From positions 120,182-184,181 of the IMG/VR virus record IMGVR_UViG_3300021963_000027: DNA of 64,000 bases; one strand, given 5' to 3'. Position numbers and translations under genes: made by a program. The stretch's first letter is position 1. The number at the start of each line of letters is the position of its first letter. This document shows, one piece after another, positions 16,229-23,978 of the stretch. A model generated the notes under the pieces. The model made no database searches and had not been told where the DNA came from. It saw only the letters and a program-made list of their open reading frames with translations. Source of the stretch: a virus.

Positions 16229-16761
16229 AACGTAGAACATTTTTAGGAGCATTGGGAGCTTTGTTTCTCCCCACCGTAGCAGTAGCGAAAACAATCGTCG
16301 AAAATAAAATCACTCCTCCGACAGAGGAAGAGGATTTTTGTCAATTCTTTTTGAATTTTAATGGATTTCCTATTATTGAGATGCAGAAAATTATGTTCAA
16401 TTTTTATAAAAACGGATTCACTGCGGATGCTTACGGGCGACAAATTTTTGGTGTATCCACGTTCATGCTTACATTAGCAGCATGGGAAGCATTTAGAGGT
16501 AAAACAGTTGTCCATTTTTCATCGAATCAATATTTACGTGATAGAGTTAAAAGAAAATTCCATCAAAATATTGATAAACATTTTGATGGTAAATCTCCAA
16601 GTATCGATTTTGGTAACATCGAATCAAAAAATATGGGATGTATAATGAAGAAATATGACGTAGCATTATTGGATCAATCTGGCCCATATTATCATGAAGC
16701 TTGGTCTGCCATCGCCCCGTCAGTTAAAAAACATTTACTATTAAAAACATATGAGCTTTGA
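16225..16761 (+). CDS. Tat-signal protein with degenerate terminase-like ATPase domain
   Basis: A 178-residue protein. MKRRTFLGALGALFLPTVAV has the twin-arginine motif, a hydrophobic core and an A-V-A cleavage site, a textbook Tat signal. The remainder (GRQIFGVSTFMLTLAAWEAF, about 73-92; VVHFSSNQ; KYDVALLDQ) follows the layout of a large-terminase ATPase domain, but Walker A is degenerate. A phage protein that would be folded and then exported by Tat is odd in a replication operon. It overlaps the preceding gene (ATGA). Function unknown; the signal peptide is well supported, the ATPase kinship weakly. Confidence 0.55.
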   Translation: MKRRTFLGALGALFLPTVAVAKTIVENKITPPTEEEDFCQFFLNFNGFPIIEMQKIMFNFYKNGFTADAYGRQIFGVSTFMLTLAAWEAFRGKTVVHFSSNQYLRDRVKRKFHQNIDKHFDGKSPSIDFGNIESKNMGCIMKKYDVALLDQSGPYYHEAWSAIAPSVKKHLLLKTYEL

Positions 16762-17035
16762 TCCATCATCAGAAATTGTGGAAGAGGAAACAAATCACCT
16801 CTTCCTTTGCTATTGTTCCTTTATAAATCATCTTAAAGGAAAAAAATTATCCATTCAGAATGTTTTCGTGACTACTCTCCAAGAGGAAAGGCTAAAAACA
16901 ATTTTGAAAACCATTTTATCTCTTGACTCTGACCAAGAACTTGTTAAAGTGTTTCTAGATTATGATCCTACTATTTCACGTAGTAAGTTCATCACGAAAT
17001 ACATTAATTCAGAGCAGAAAAAGAGAAAGAAATGA
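16751..17035 (+). CDS. unknown small operon protein
   Basis: A 94-residue helical protein with a strongly basic tail (INSEQKKRKK). It overlaps both neighbours by a few bases, so it is translated with them. The layout (acidic start, FLCYCSFINHLKG, basic end) gives no family. A position near gp59 and gp32 could suit a small transcription co-factor such as gp33, but no sequence evidence supports that. Confidence 0.5.
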   Translation: MSFDPSSEIVEEETNHLFLCYCSFINHLKGKKLSIQNVFVTTLQEERLKTILKTILSLDSDQELVKVFLDYDPTISRSKFITKYINSEQKKRKK

Positions 17036-17331
17036 AATATACTTACAGTATACAGAGTCCATGGTTAAATGATTGGAACTCATTTATTAAAAATGAAGTG
17101 AAATCATACTGTGATGGCTACATGGATGCCATGAAAGGAGAAATGCCACGAATTCACCTGAGAATGGTTAGATCGGATGGTAAGATTATCAGAGAAATAA
17201 CGGAATACGATGATGTTGGTATCGGCATGATCGCTGGATTTCCTACTGCGGAACAATACGAACGGGCTGCTGAGAGGGCATTGGAGAGAGCTAAGAAGAT
17301 CAGAGAGAATCAGGAGAAGAATAGACGATAA
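17032..17331 (+). CDS. unknown small operon protein
   Basis: A 99-residue protein. It has an aromatic N-terminus (YSIQSPWLNDWNSFIKN), a central strand pair (RIHLRMVRSDGKIIREITEY) and a C-terminal charged helix rich in A, E and R. No family is recognised. It overlaps its upstream neighbour by 4 nt, and the next ATG follows its stop directly. Confidence 0.5.
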   Translation: MKYTYSIQSPWLNDWNSFIKNEVKSYCDGYMDAMKGEMPRIHLRMVRSDGKIIREITEYDDVGIGMIAGFPTAEQYERAAERALERAKKIRENQEKNRR

Positions 17332-17556
17332 ATGTATCACGATGAAACAGAAAAGGATAAGGTGAAAGGTATGACATACCGAACATTCAATGCTTGGAAA
17401 TCTTGGGGGTTTAAAATCAAAAAGGGTGAAAAATCTCATTACAGACACCCAATGTTTGGTAGTATGTTTTCATCGGATCAAGTATATAATCCAGAAACTC
17501 GTTGTTATTCGGTTGGTAAAGAATTAAATTATCTATCAAAATATGGTGATATCTGA
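17332..17556 (+). CDS. small protein with KKGEK motif
   Basis: A 74-residue protein. YRTFNAWKSWGFKIKKGEKS (residues 16-35) followed by an aromatic stretch resembles the N-terminal WxxxGxxVKKGEK motif of ArdC-like ssDNA-binding proteins. The similarity is short and unproven. It sits in the plus-strand replication operon and overlaps the gp59-like gene by 14 nt. Confidence 0.45.
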   Translation: MYHDETEKDKVKGMTYRTFNAWKSWGFKIKKGEKSHYRHPMFGSMFSSDQVYNPETRCYSVGKELNYLSKYGDI

Positions 17557-18175
17557 TTTTCAAAAAAGAATTTACAACTCCCATCTCGCCATCTCCCGCA
17601 AGATGCGCGACAAACCATTTCGGATTCGTAAGGATTTCTCCGACATGGATCAAACCAAGCTAGATCGTCTCGCTTCTCTGGAAAGATTTTTCAATAGTTA
17701 TCAAAATATTAAAATTGATGATTATTTCGCTGCCCCTTACGCAATTTTTGAGGATGATGACTATTTTGATTTGGATTTTTACTTGACTTCCAAAGCAAAG
17801 AAGGCATACTCTCAATACATGAAGAAAATTGAGATGGATGATCCTGATTCGGAGAGTTCCCTCAATCGATTGGTGGATAGTCTTAAATTTGTCAAAAATT
17901 TCTGCAAAGAAAAAAACTTGACTTTGAAAGAATATCCATTATATATTGAAGACGCTCTACCGAACATGATTGACCATCTGAAGAACCATCATATAAATAT
18001 GTATGCGCTTCATGCTTTAGGTGTTACAAAAATCGAGGTAGAGAATCGTATTCTGGATTTTATTTTCTCAGACTTTTGGATTTCGTTTCAAAAAACGAAG
18101 AACAAATTCTATCTGAGTAAAAAAATGAAGGAATTTTCAAAACAAGCAATTGACAAAATAACAAAACAACTATAA
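17543..18175 (+). CDS. probable helicase loader gp59-like
   Basis: A 210-residue, mostly helical, basic protein. T4 gp59 has about 217 residues and sits just upstream of gene 32; this protein has the same length, helical character and place. The segments YFAAPYAIFEDDDYFDLDFY and SLKFVKNFCKEKNLTLKEYP fit the general pattern of gp59 but share no diagnostic motif I can name. gp59 loads gp41 onto gp32-covered forks. The call rests mainly on context. Confidence 0.45.
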   Translation: MVISDFQKRIYNSHLAISRKMRDKPFRIRKDFSDMDQTKLDRLASLERFFNSYQNIKIDDYFAAPYAIFEDDDYFDLDFYLTSKAKKAYSQYMKKIEMDDPDSESSLNRLVDSLKFVKNFCKEKNLTLKEYPLYIEDALPNMIDHLKNHHINMYALHALGVTKIEVENRILDFIFSDFWISFQKTKNKFYLSKKMKEFSKQAIDKITKQL

Positions 18176-18176
18176 T
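18150..18176 (+). promoter_or_regulatory. sigma70-like promoter for gene 32
   Basis: TTGACA 18150-18155 and TATAAT 18171-18176, both consensus, with a 15-nt spacer (short). ATG 18190 follows after 13 nt, giving a leader of only about 7 nt. Confidence 0.6.
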
Positions 18177-18189
18177 AACTAAACAACAA

Positions 18190-19107
18190 ATGAGTACAAA
18201 AACAAAAAGCAAATTCGGTGCTGCGATGTTCGATTCGATCAAAGCAGCTTTAAACAAGGGTAATGAATCGTCTGGTGGACAATTCTCAAATATTATGAGT
18301 TTTCCTGCTGGTAATACATATACTCTGCGTCTGATCCCAAATGTGGAGAATCCTGAAAAGAGTCTCTTCCATCATTGGGTGAATGGCTGGAACAGCAAAG
18401 CGACAGGTTCTTACATGAGCTTCATCGGTCTTCAAACTTTTGGTGATCGTGATCCGATTTCTGAACTTCGTTGGAAGCTTTGGAAAAGCTGGAAAGAAGC
18501 TAATCCTAAAGCTGAGAACAAAGAATACAAAGCAGAAATTGCTCAGAAAGAGCAGTGGCTTGTGAATGTTTACGTGGTCAATGATCCTGCTAAACCAGAA
18601 AACAATGGCACTGTGAAGATTCTTCGTATGGGTCCACAACTCAAGAAGATTATCGACGATGCCACTGAAGGTGAGCGTTCCGATGAACTTGGTTGGGATA
18701 TTTTTGACCCGACTAAAGGACACGATTTCAAGATCGTTGCTGAGAAGAAAGGTGAATATACCACATTCGAATCTTCGTTTATCACTACCAAGTCCAAGAC
18801 TGTTTTGGATGAGGAAGAGATTGATAAGATTTGTGAGTCTCTTCATGATCTGGAAGCGGTTTATCCCGTGAAGACTTTTGATGAGCTTCAAGAAGTTCTT
18901 AACGAACACTTCTTCGTTGGTGAAGAGAAAGAAGAGCGCAAGCCTTTGAAGCAAGCCAAAAAAGAAGCTGTAGCCTCTAAAGAAGACGATGACGATGACA
19001 TTCCTTTCGTTCATGAAACACCGAAAGCGACATCGACTCCCAAAAAGCAAGTAGTCGAAGATGACAATGATGAAATTGACGATCTTCTTGCTGGATTAGA
19101 TGACTAA
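18190..19107 (+). CDS. 32: ssDNA-binding protein gp32
   Basis: A 305-residue protein, near T4 gp32 in length. It has a basic N-terminus (about 1-20), a core OB-fold region with FPAGNTYTLRLIPNVENPEK and LVNVYVVNDPAKPENNGTVK (compare T4 VKDPAAPENEG), and an acidic tail ending DEIDDLLAGLDD that binds partner proteins. The zinc-binding Cys/His set of T4 gp32 is missing: FIGLQTFGDRDPI stands where the Cys cluster should be. It coats ssDNA and organises the replisome. It has its own promoter and terminator. Confidence 0.88.
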   Translation: MSTKTKSKFGAAMFDSIKAALNKGNESSGGQFSNIMSFPAGNTYTLRLIPNVENPEKSLFHHWVNGWNSKATGSYMSFIGLQTFGDRDPISELRWKLWKSWKEANPKAENKEYKAEIAQKEQWLVNVYVVNDPAKPENNGTVKILRMGPQLKKIIDDATEGERSDELGWDIFDPTKGHDFKIVAEKKGEYTTFESSFITTKSKTVLDEEEIDKICESLHDLEAVYPVKTFDELQEVLNEHFFVGEEKEERKPLKQAKKEAVASKEDDDDDIPFVHETPKATSTPKKQVVEDDNDEIDDLLAGLDD

Positions 19108-19114
19108 CCCTACT

Positions 19115-19145
19115 AACCCTCTCCATCAATCGGTGGGGAGGGTTT
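19115..19145 (+). terminator. terminator hairpin after gene 32
   Basis: AACCCTCTCC 19115-19124 pairs with GGGGAGGGTT 19135-19144 (one G-U pair), loop ATCAATCGGT. Confidence 0.65.
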
Positions 19146-19160
19146 CCCCTTTAATAAATT

Positions 19161-19625
19161 ATGAATAACATTCCCGAAGAAATTGAAGCAATGGCATTTT
19201 TGATTGGACAATCCAGTCAAATTGATCAAATGATGGTTGATCGACCATCGACACTTATCACATCAACACATACTTTGAAAAAAGGTTTGAATGATTATAT
19301 TCAAACACAAAGACAACAAGCACCTCCTCCTCCTCCTGTTCAATATCCCCAAGTTGCTCAACCACCTATCGTCCCAATTCCAAATTATGTTCCACCTCAA
19401 GAACTACCCCAAGTTCCTCAGTATGCTCCAATGCCACAAAAAGTGGATGATGGGCAATTGGAATTGAATTTGGAGCCAACTAAAGTGGAAGAAGTTATTA
19501 TTTTATTGAGAGAAATCTCCAATAAGTTGACAAAGCAGAATAATCTGCTAGAAAAGACATATGCAAATCAATCTAAACAGAAAACCGTTTCAGAACCTAT
19601 TGTTAAGCTTGTCACAAATAAGTGA
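19161..19625 (+). CDS. Pro/Gln-rich protein between gp32 and clamp
   Basis: A 154-residue protein. It has a helical N-terminus (1-55), a Pro/Gln-rich linker (about 56-100, with PPPPP and repeated PQ pairs) and a C-terminal coiled coil (about 110-140, LLREISNKLTKQNNLLEKTY). QLELNLEP before the coil could be a short binding peptide. The function is unknown; an adaptor within the replisome would fit. Its 3' end overlaps the clamp gene by 65 nt. Confidence 0.5.
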   Translation: MNNIPEEIEAMAFLIGQSSQIDQMMVDRPSTLITSTHTLKKGLNDYIQTQRQQAPPPPPVQYPQVAQPPIVPIPNYVPPQELPQVPQYAPMPQKVDDGQLELNLEPTKVEEVIILLREISNKLTKQNNLLEKTYANQSKQKTVSEPIVKLVTNK

Positions 19626-20268
19626 TACATGTGTTCTAGAGATGAAAGATGACGGCATACATGGTATTTCCTCTAGCGAGGATAACTCCATGTATGCTCA
19701 TGCATATCTAAGAGGTGATTTCGAAGAAAAGAATCTGAATCTACCTTCTCTGAAGAAGCTTTCCAAAGCATTAGACATGGTATCATCTGATACTGTGAAG
19801 CTAAAGTTGAACGGAAACCATTTGGAGTATAAAGATAAGCAAATCAAATTCAAATACCATCTCCATGAAGAAGGAGTCATCACTAGACCCAAGTTATCTC
19901 TGGAAAAGATTCGTAATTTTGAATATAACATCGAATTTGAGTTGGACTTTGATTTCCTTTCCAATATTCTTCAAAAATCTTCCATCACAAACACCAAAAA
20001 ATTATATATTTTCACAGAAGATGGTAATTTGGTGTGGAAAGTAGGAGACGAGACTGTTCCAAACAGCGATACTCTGAGTATTGTAGGGGATGAAGTTGAA
20101 TTTGAACTCAATCCTTTCATTCTAAAGATTGACAATTTGAAATTATTGTCTAAAGTATCGAAGACGGGTAATGTATTCAAAATCAATTCCAAGTTGGGAG
20201 TTGGTTGTATCGTCACGAAGAGTGGTGATTTTGAAATGGAATATATTTTTAGCTCATTGAAGAATTAA
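19561..20268 (+). CDS. 45: sliding clamp gp45
   Basis: A 235-residue protein, close to T4 gp45 (228). The N-terminal pattern FQNLLLSLSQISDTCVLEMK with DDGIHGISSSED is that of clamp domain 1, followed by alternating strands to the C-terminus (CIVTKSGDFEMEYIFSS). A trimeric ring tethers gp43, and gp44 loads it. I keep the start at ATG 19561, since a later ATG (19642) would delete the first strand and helix; this makes a 65-nt overlap with the preceding gene. Confidence 0.78.
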   Translation: MQINLNRKPFQNLLLSLSQISDTCVLEMKDDGIHGISSSEDNSMYAHAYLRGDFEEKNLNLPSLKKLSKALDMVSSDTVKLKLNGNHLEYKDKQIKFKYHLHEEGVITRPKLSLEKIRNFEYNIEFELDFDFLSNILQKSSITNTKKLYIFTEDGNLVWKVGDETVPNSDTLSIVGDEVEFELNPFILKIDNLKLLSKVSKTGNVFKINSKLGVGCIVTKSGDFEMEYIFSSLKN

Positions 20269-20270
20269 TT

Positions 20271-20477
20271 ATGGACGAAGAAACGAAATTACAAATCGAG
20301 GATGCTAGAGCATCTATTCAAGCTCTTGATCATCAACAACAAGAAATTTATAAAAATATCAAAGGTTTAGTGAACCCTGATATCGAAGATTATCTATGGG
20401 ATTACTGCTTCAATTGTGAAATTGGCGACAGATCGGAATTTATCACAAGAACAAAAGAAATTATTTATGGCGATTAA
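20271..20477 (+). CDS. unknown small acidic protein
   Basis: A 68-residue acidic, helical protein (QIEDARASIQALDHQQQEIY, then DIEDYLWDYCFNCEIGD). No family is recognised. It begins 2 nt after the clamp stop and overlaps the next gene by 11 nt, so it belongs to the same operon. Confidence 0.5.
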   Translation: MDEETKLQIEDARASIQALDHQQQEIYKNIKGLVNPDIEDYLWDYCFNCEIGDRSEFITRTKEIIYGD

Positions 20478-20721
20478 CGAAATTACAGGAAAAGTCATTA
20501 AAACATCTCCTCAGAATTCTGCATATTCTGAAGGATGGGAAAAAGTCTTCGCTAAGAAATCTGCAAACGAATGGCTCAAGACGATGCCAGATGTTCAGAT
20601 GATGGACCCTGATGGTTGGAGACAGAACGATGGTGTGGATATGGATACTCCCATCAAATGGTCTGATTTCCAAAAAAGATTAAACATTTCAACAATACTT
20701 TGTAAAATTCCTAATGTATAA
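20467..20721 (+). CDS. conserved small phage protein
   Basis: An 84-residue protein. Start ATG 20467 is chosen over the in-frame upstream ATG 20416, which lies inside the preceding gene. DVQMMDPDGWRQNDGV and IKWSDFQKRLNISTI form a pattern I recognise from small conserved phage proteins (DPDGW, a DGV turn, then F-x-x-R-L-x-x-S-T). Function unknown. Confidence 0.6.
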   Translation: MAINEITGKVIKTSPQNSAYSEGWEKVFAKKSANEWLKTMPDVQMMDPDGWRQNDGVDMDTPIKWSDFQKRLNISTILCKIPNV

Positions 20722-21103
20722 CTTATTCTTAGACGATGTTAGAACTCCGAAAGAAGCATTTCTTTATGGGGAAGGAAAAATGTTGTGTGGATACTCTGAT
20801 ATTCCCAATGGTTGTTGGGAAATTGTTAGAAATTATGAGGACTTTGTGAAAATCCTCAACGAAAAGGGGTTGCCACGAGCAGTTTCTTTCGATTGTGACT
20901 TATGTAAAGACCATATGGTTCATTACATGAAAGAAACAACACGGTCTGAAATTTACGAATGGGAAAATTTTGATACCAAATGTGGTATCCACTGTGCCAA
21001 TTACCTTAAATCATTATTAAAAGGTGGGGAAGATATTAAAATCTATGTCCACACCGCAAATCACGTAGGAAGACGAATCATTAAACAAATATTATCATGC
21101 TAA
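20714..21103 (+). CDS. receiver-like protein (cyclic-phosphate processing receiver type)
   Basis: A 129-residue protein. YNLFLDDVRTPKEAF at the start, then WEIVRNYEDFVKILNEKGLP and RAVSFDCDL. This FLDDVRxP...RNYxxF...SFDxDL order is that of small receiver-like domains found in phages and linked to processing of cyclic phosphates on nucleic acid ends. The DD pair and the later D-x-D are the expected acidic site. Activity is inferred from the family only. Confidence 0.55.
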   Translation: MYNLFLDDVRTPKEAFLYGEGKMLCGYSDIPNGCWEIVRNYEDFVKILNEKGLPRAVSFDCDLCKDHMVHYMKETTRSEIYEWENFDTKCGIHCANYLKSLLKGGEDIKIYVHTANHVGRRIIKQILSC

Positions 21104-21621
21104 ATAAAATTTTCATAGATCTTGACGAGACATTAATATCGGGATCAGCAGCATCGCGATATCTAACCGATTGTGATTTCACTATCGCATTAGAATACGG
21201 CGGTGTTTACGACATCAAAGTTCGATCATCAGCACTCGATGTCATTAAATTGGCACGTAGCTATGTTGGATTGGAAAACGTGTATATATTGACAATTGCG
21301 ACTAGAGAATATGCAACAGAAGTATCAAGATTAGCTTGTTTTGACTTTCCTTCTGAAAATATAATCCCAAGAGAGGAAATTCACCAAGCAACATATAAGA
21401 CATTATATGGTGGTATGAATTATGGGACTAATACTAAGATATCACATTCTGATAATGTTTTGATTGATAATCTTCCTGCTAGAGAGAACGAGAAGAAAAT
21501 GATTTATATCGGTATTAAGCCTGATCGTTATCTCAGCATCACACCTTATTACGGAACGAATTTTGAAGATGATGATTTCTACTCATCAGTGGAAGAATTT
21601 CTCTTGCAAAAATCCAAATAA
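21097..21621 (+). CDS. HAD-superfamily phosphatase-like protein
   Basis: A 174-residue protein. KIFIDLDETLISGSAAS (residues 4-20) is HAD motif I (DxDxT). VYILTIATREYA follows as motif II, and HSDNVLIDNLPARENEKK supplies the D-N pair of motif IV. The length and lack of a large cap suit FCP/CTD-type or 5'-nucleotidase-type phage HAD proteins. It probably removes phosphate from nucleotides or nucleic acid ends, next to the receiver-like gene that it overlaps. Confidence 0.65.
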   Translation: MLNKIFIDLDETLISGSAASRYLTDCDFTIALEYGGVYDIKVRSSALDVIKLARSYVGLENVYILTIATREYATEVSRLACFDFPSENIIPREEIHQATYKTLYGGMNYGTNTKISHSDNVLIDNLPARENEKKMIYIGIKPDRYLSITPYYGTNFEDDDFYSSVEEFLLQKSK

Positions 21622-21623
21622 CA

Positions 21624-21630
21624 GTAAATA
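21624..21630 (+). promoter_or_regulatory. possible late promoter (GTAAATA) for 21636
   Basis: GTAAATA, 5 nt, ATG 21636. It lies within an otherwise early operon. Confidence 0.4.
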
Positions 21631-21635
21631 TTTCT

Positions 21636-21962
21636 ATGAAGAATAATATTACCACACAAGGTTATTTTGTTAAAAGATTGAGAGATTCTGGTTTCGTCGT
21701 GGTCAAATTGTTTGATCAATACGGTCAACATGATCCTCGTAAATGGTCTGTGATGGTAGACCCAAGTAATACATCTGTGATGATCACTTGTTATCAAAAC
21801 AAAGAGTTCAAAGGTGATATTCTATTCGAGATTAATGACGGTGGAAATCGTTTTATTAAAAATTTCAACCTCAAAACACAAAGTATGGAGATTGTCATCA
21901 CCACTTTGATTGAAAAGGGTGTTGGACAAATCGAAGAAAATTCAGTCTATAAAAAAGACTAA
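21636..21962 (+). CDS. conserved small phage protein (TTQGYF type)
   Basis: A 108-residue alpha/beta protein. NITTQGYFVKRLRDSGFVVV, DPRKWSVMVDP and VMITCYQNK match a protein common in T4-like and related phages, function unknown. Its last codons carry the CTAAATA heptamer used by the next gene. Confidence 0.6.
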   Translation: MKNNITTQGYFVKRLRDSGFVVVKLFDQYGQHDPRKWSVMVDPSNTSVMITCYQNKEFKGDILFEINDGGNRFIKNFNLKTQSMEIVITTLIEKGVGQIEENSVYKKD

Positions 21963-21965
21963 ATA
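21959..21965 (+). promoter_or_regulatory. late promoter (CTAAATA) for 21971
   Basis: CTAAATA, 5 nt, ATG 21971. It includes the stop codon of the preceding gene. Confidence 0.55.
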
Positions 21966-21970
21966 ATATT

Positions 21971-22282
21971 ATGGAAAAGGGAGAAGAACCCCCTGATGAG
22001 GTATTTGTGGATGAAAAGGTTTTAGAAATCCTTAGAGAATCTTTGAAACAAAAGCTCAAAAGAGATAGAAAAGGTGGTAAAAGCGTAATTAAAAATGCTT
22101 TAAAAGCTACAATGCAAGAATTTTTAACATGTGGTAAACTCTTAGGTTACGATTTAGATGGAAATGTGGTGGAAATCTCATTTCATTCTAATAAATTAGA
22201 AGATAACGCCATGCAGAACCTCTTCATTCAAAAATTTGGAGAGTTCATGGCTGGTAGAATGAATATATCAGGTGATTTTTAA
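21971..22282 (+). CDS. unknown basic helical protein
   Basis: A 103-residue protein. It has an acidic beginning, a basic helix (RESLKQKLKRDRKGGKSVIK) and a C-terminal half with YDLDGNVVEISFHSNKLEDN, typical of small DNA-associated factors. No family is recognised. It overlaps the next gene by 11 nt. Confidence 0.5.
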   Translation: MEKGEEPPDEVFVDEKVLEILRESLKQKLKRDRKGGKSVIKNALKATMQEFLTCGKLLGYDLDGNVVEISFHSNKLEDNAMQNLFIQKFGEFMAGRMNISGDF

Positions 22283-22559
22283 TTTTTTAAAACCGAAAAT
22301 AAAAAAAGGCGATGTCTATGCTGTTCAAGCAGGAGACTTCGTTGGTCAATTCTTTAATTTTATTAAAAAAGATGGCGATGAATACGTTTTTCTTTCCACA
22401 CCATTGATGGAAATCCAACGAGTTCCAAAAGAAAAATTTGACTTTGCGAAAGAACAAGGTATCATTGAATACATTGAAAATCTTCCAAGAAATATCTTCC
22501 AAGTTATCGAAGCGGAATATCAACACCAATCAAAAAAGGTTGGTGGAGATTCCAAGTGA
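22272..22559 (+). CDS. conserved small phage protein (YAVQAGDFVG type)
   Basis: A 95-residue protein with a GTG start. DVYAVQAGDFVGQFFNFI, YVFLSTPLMEIQRVPKEKF and NIFQVIEAEY form a beta-rich pattern known to me from conserved T4-like phage genes near primase; its function is not known. It overlaps the primase start by about 17 nt. Confidence 0.55.
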   Translation: MIFNFLKPKIKKGDVYAVQAGDFVGQFFNFIKKDGDEYVFLSTPLMEIQRVPKEKFDFAKEQGIIEYIENLPRNIFQVIEAEYQHQSKKVGGDSK

Positions 22560-23562
22560 TTACGTTGTATCCAAATTTTATGAATTTGGGTATAAAGTAA
22601 GTCATAATACTCATGGCAACACTTATAATTGTTGTTGTCCTATTTGTAGAGAAGGAAAAAGCTGGGGTCATAAGAAGAGATGCTTCTATATTCCAGAGAA
22701 TGATAACATTTTTTGCCATAATTGTGGATGGTCATCCAAACCCTACAAATGGATCAAGGAAGTTTCAGGAATGTCATTCAATCAAATAGTCGATGAGATT
22801 GAAAAGGGTAATTTCGGCATGATAAATGTGATGGATTTAGAAGAAAAAGAAGAAAAACCAAAGACTACATCGTCTTTACCAGTAGATAGTATCAATTTAT
22901 CTGATAAAAATCAGACGGATTATTACAAGAATAATAAGATTGTCCAAAAAGCCTTAGATTATATCAAGGATAGACGATTGGATAAAGCTGTGAACCGTCC
23001 TGATGCATTTTATCTATCTCTGAAAGACCGTGTGCATGATAATCGTTTGGTGATCCCGTTCAAAGATGAAGCGGGTAAGATCATCTATTACCAATCCAGA
23101 AGGATTTTAGATGATGAATCTCCAAGTTACTTGTCAAAAGATGGTGGAGATAAAAGTGTCTTCGGTATCGAGCGAGTATCGTCTGACTTAGACAAGGTGT
23201 TTATCATTGAAGGACCGTTAGATGCTTGTTTCGTAAAAAACGGATTAGGTGTTGGAGGTATTACTAAAGGTGAACAATTGTTTACTTTTAGTCAACAAGA
23301 ACAAATGGATAGTCTGAAATTCTTTGAGAGAATTTGGGTGCTTGATAGTCAATGGCTTGACAAGACTGCACGAGAGAAGACACTAAAGCTCATTGAGATG
23401 GGGGAGAAAGTCTTTATATGGCCTGAGTATGATGGGAAACGCTTCAAAGACATAAATGCCGTGTGTATGGCTTATGAAATGAACGAATACCCAACAGATT
23501 TAATTCTGAAGAACACCTATAAAGGGTTGGCAGCAACGGTAAAGATGAAATTGATCAAGTGA
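22543..23562 (+). CDS. 61: DNA primase gp61
   Basis: About 340 residues, like T4 gp61 (342). The zinc-binding domain is CPIC (about 34-37) and CHNC (about 61-64). The Toprim domain shows VFIIEGPLDACFVKNGLG (about 221-238) and ERIWVLDSQWLDKTA with the second acidic motif. It makes RNA primers with helicase gp41. The frame is open back to ATG 22438, but that would overlap the preceding gene by 122 nt, so I prefer GTG 22543 (or TTG 22540) just before EIPSDYV; the start is uncertain. Confidence 0.8.
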   Translation: MEIPSDYVVSKFYEFGYKVSHNTHGNTYNCCCPICREGKSWGHKKRCFYIPENDNIFCHNCGWSSKPYKWIKEVSGMSFNQIVDEIEKGNFGMINVMDLEEKEEKPKTTSSLPVDSINLSDKNQTDYYKNNKIVQKALDYIKDRRLDKAVNRPDAFYLSLKDRVHDNRLVIPFKDEAGKIIYYQSRRILDDESPSYLSKDGGDKSVFGIERVSSDLDKVFIIEGPLDACFVKNGLGVGGITKGEQLFTFSQQEQMDSLKFFERIWVLDSQWLDKTAREKTLKLIEMGEKVFIWPEYDGKRFKDINAVCMAYEMNEYPTDLILKNTYKGLAATVKMKLIK

Positions 23563-23569
23563 TCAATTA

Positions 23570-23974
23570 TTATTCACGCTTTTTAGCGACAGACGTATCA
23601 ATAGCATTACAAAATCTATCAATTTCACTTCTAATTCTTTCAATTGATCCCAATTCACTTGTTAAATCACCGATAATAGTGTTATTACGTGATTGTGAAA
23701 TAGACGATAATACATTATCTTTAAGATACGTATCAATTTTTTCAAAATTTGCTTTCCAGCTATCAACAGTGGAAATCATTTCTTGATTTTGAGAATCATC
23801 TCCCATAGTAGCCATAACATTTGGATCTGCTTCTGTATCTACACCATATTCATCGAGAGTGATTCCATCATCCAATTGTCCAGCAGCAGCAGCTTCTTCA
23901 GCAGCAGGATCGAACTCCAGTTCAGGTGCTTCTTGTAGTAATTTGAGGAATTTAGCTTGAAATTTGTTTCGCAT
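23570..23974 (-). CDS. small predicted packaged protein
   Basis: A 134-residue protein. The tag MRNKFQAKFLKLLQE is followed by APEL; LQE fits the [L/I]xE cut site. Then comes an acidic Ala-rich linker (FDPAAEEAAAAGQLDDGI) and a C-terminal helical domain (about 65-134). The start is set by a CTAAATA heptamer 5 nt upstream; the longer frame runs through the repeat of the neighbouring gene. It ends 7 nt from the convergent primase stop, with no terminator visible. Confidence 0.6.
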   Translation of the reverse strand: MRNKFQAKFLKLLQEAPELEFDPAAEEAAAAGQLDDGITLDEYGVDTEADPNVMATMGDDSQNQEMISTVDSWKANFEKIDTYLKDNVLSSISQSRNNTIIGDLTSELGSIERIRSEIDRFCNAIDTSVAKKRE

Positions 23975-23978
23975 ATTA

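Noticed and set aside
18286-19050. 254-codon minus-strand frame
   Set aside because: Shadow of gene 32; no late heptamer and no protein-like pattern.
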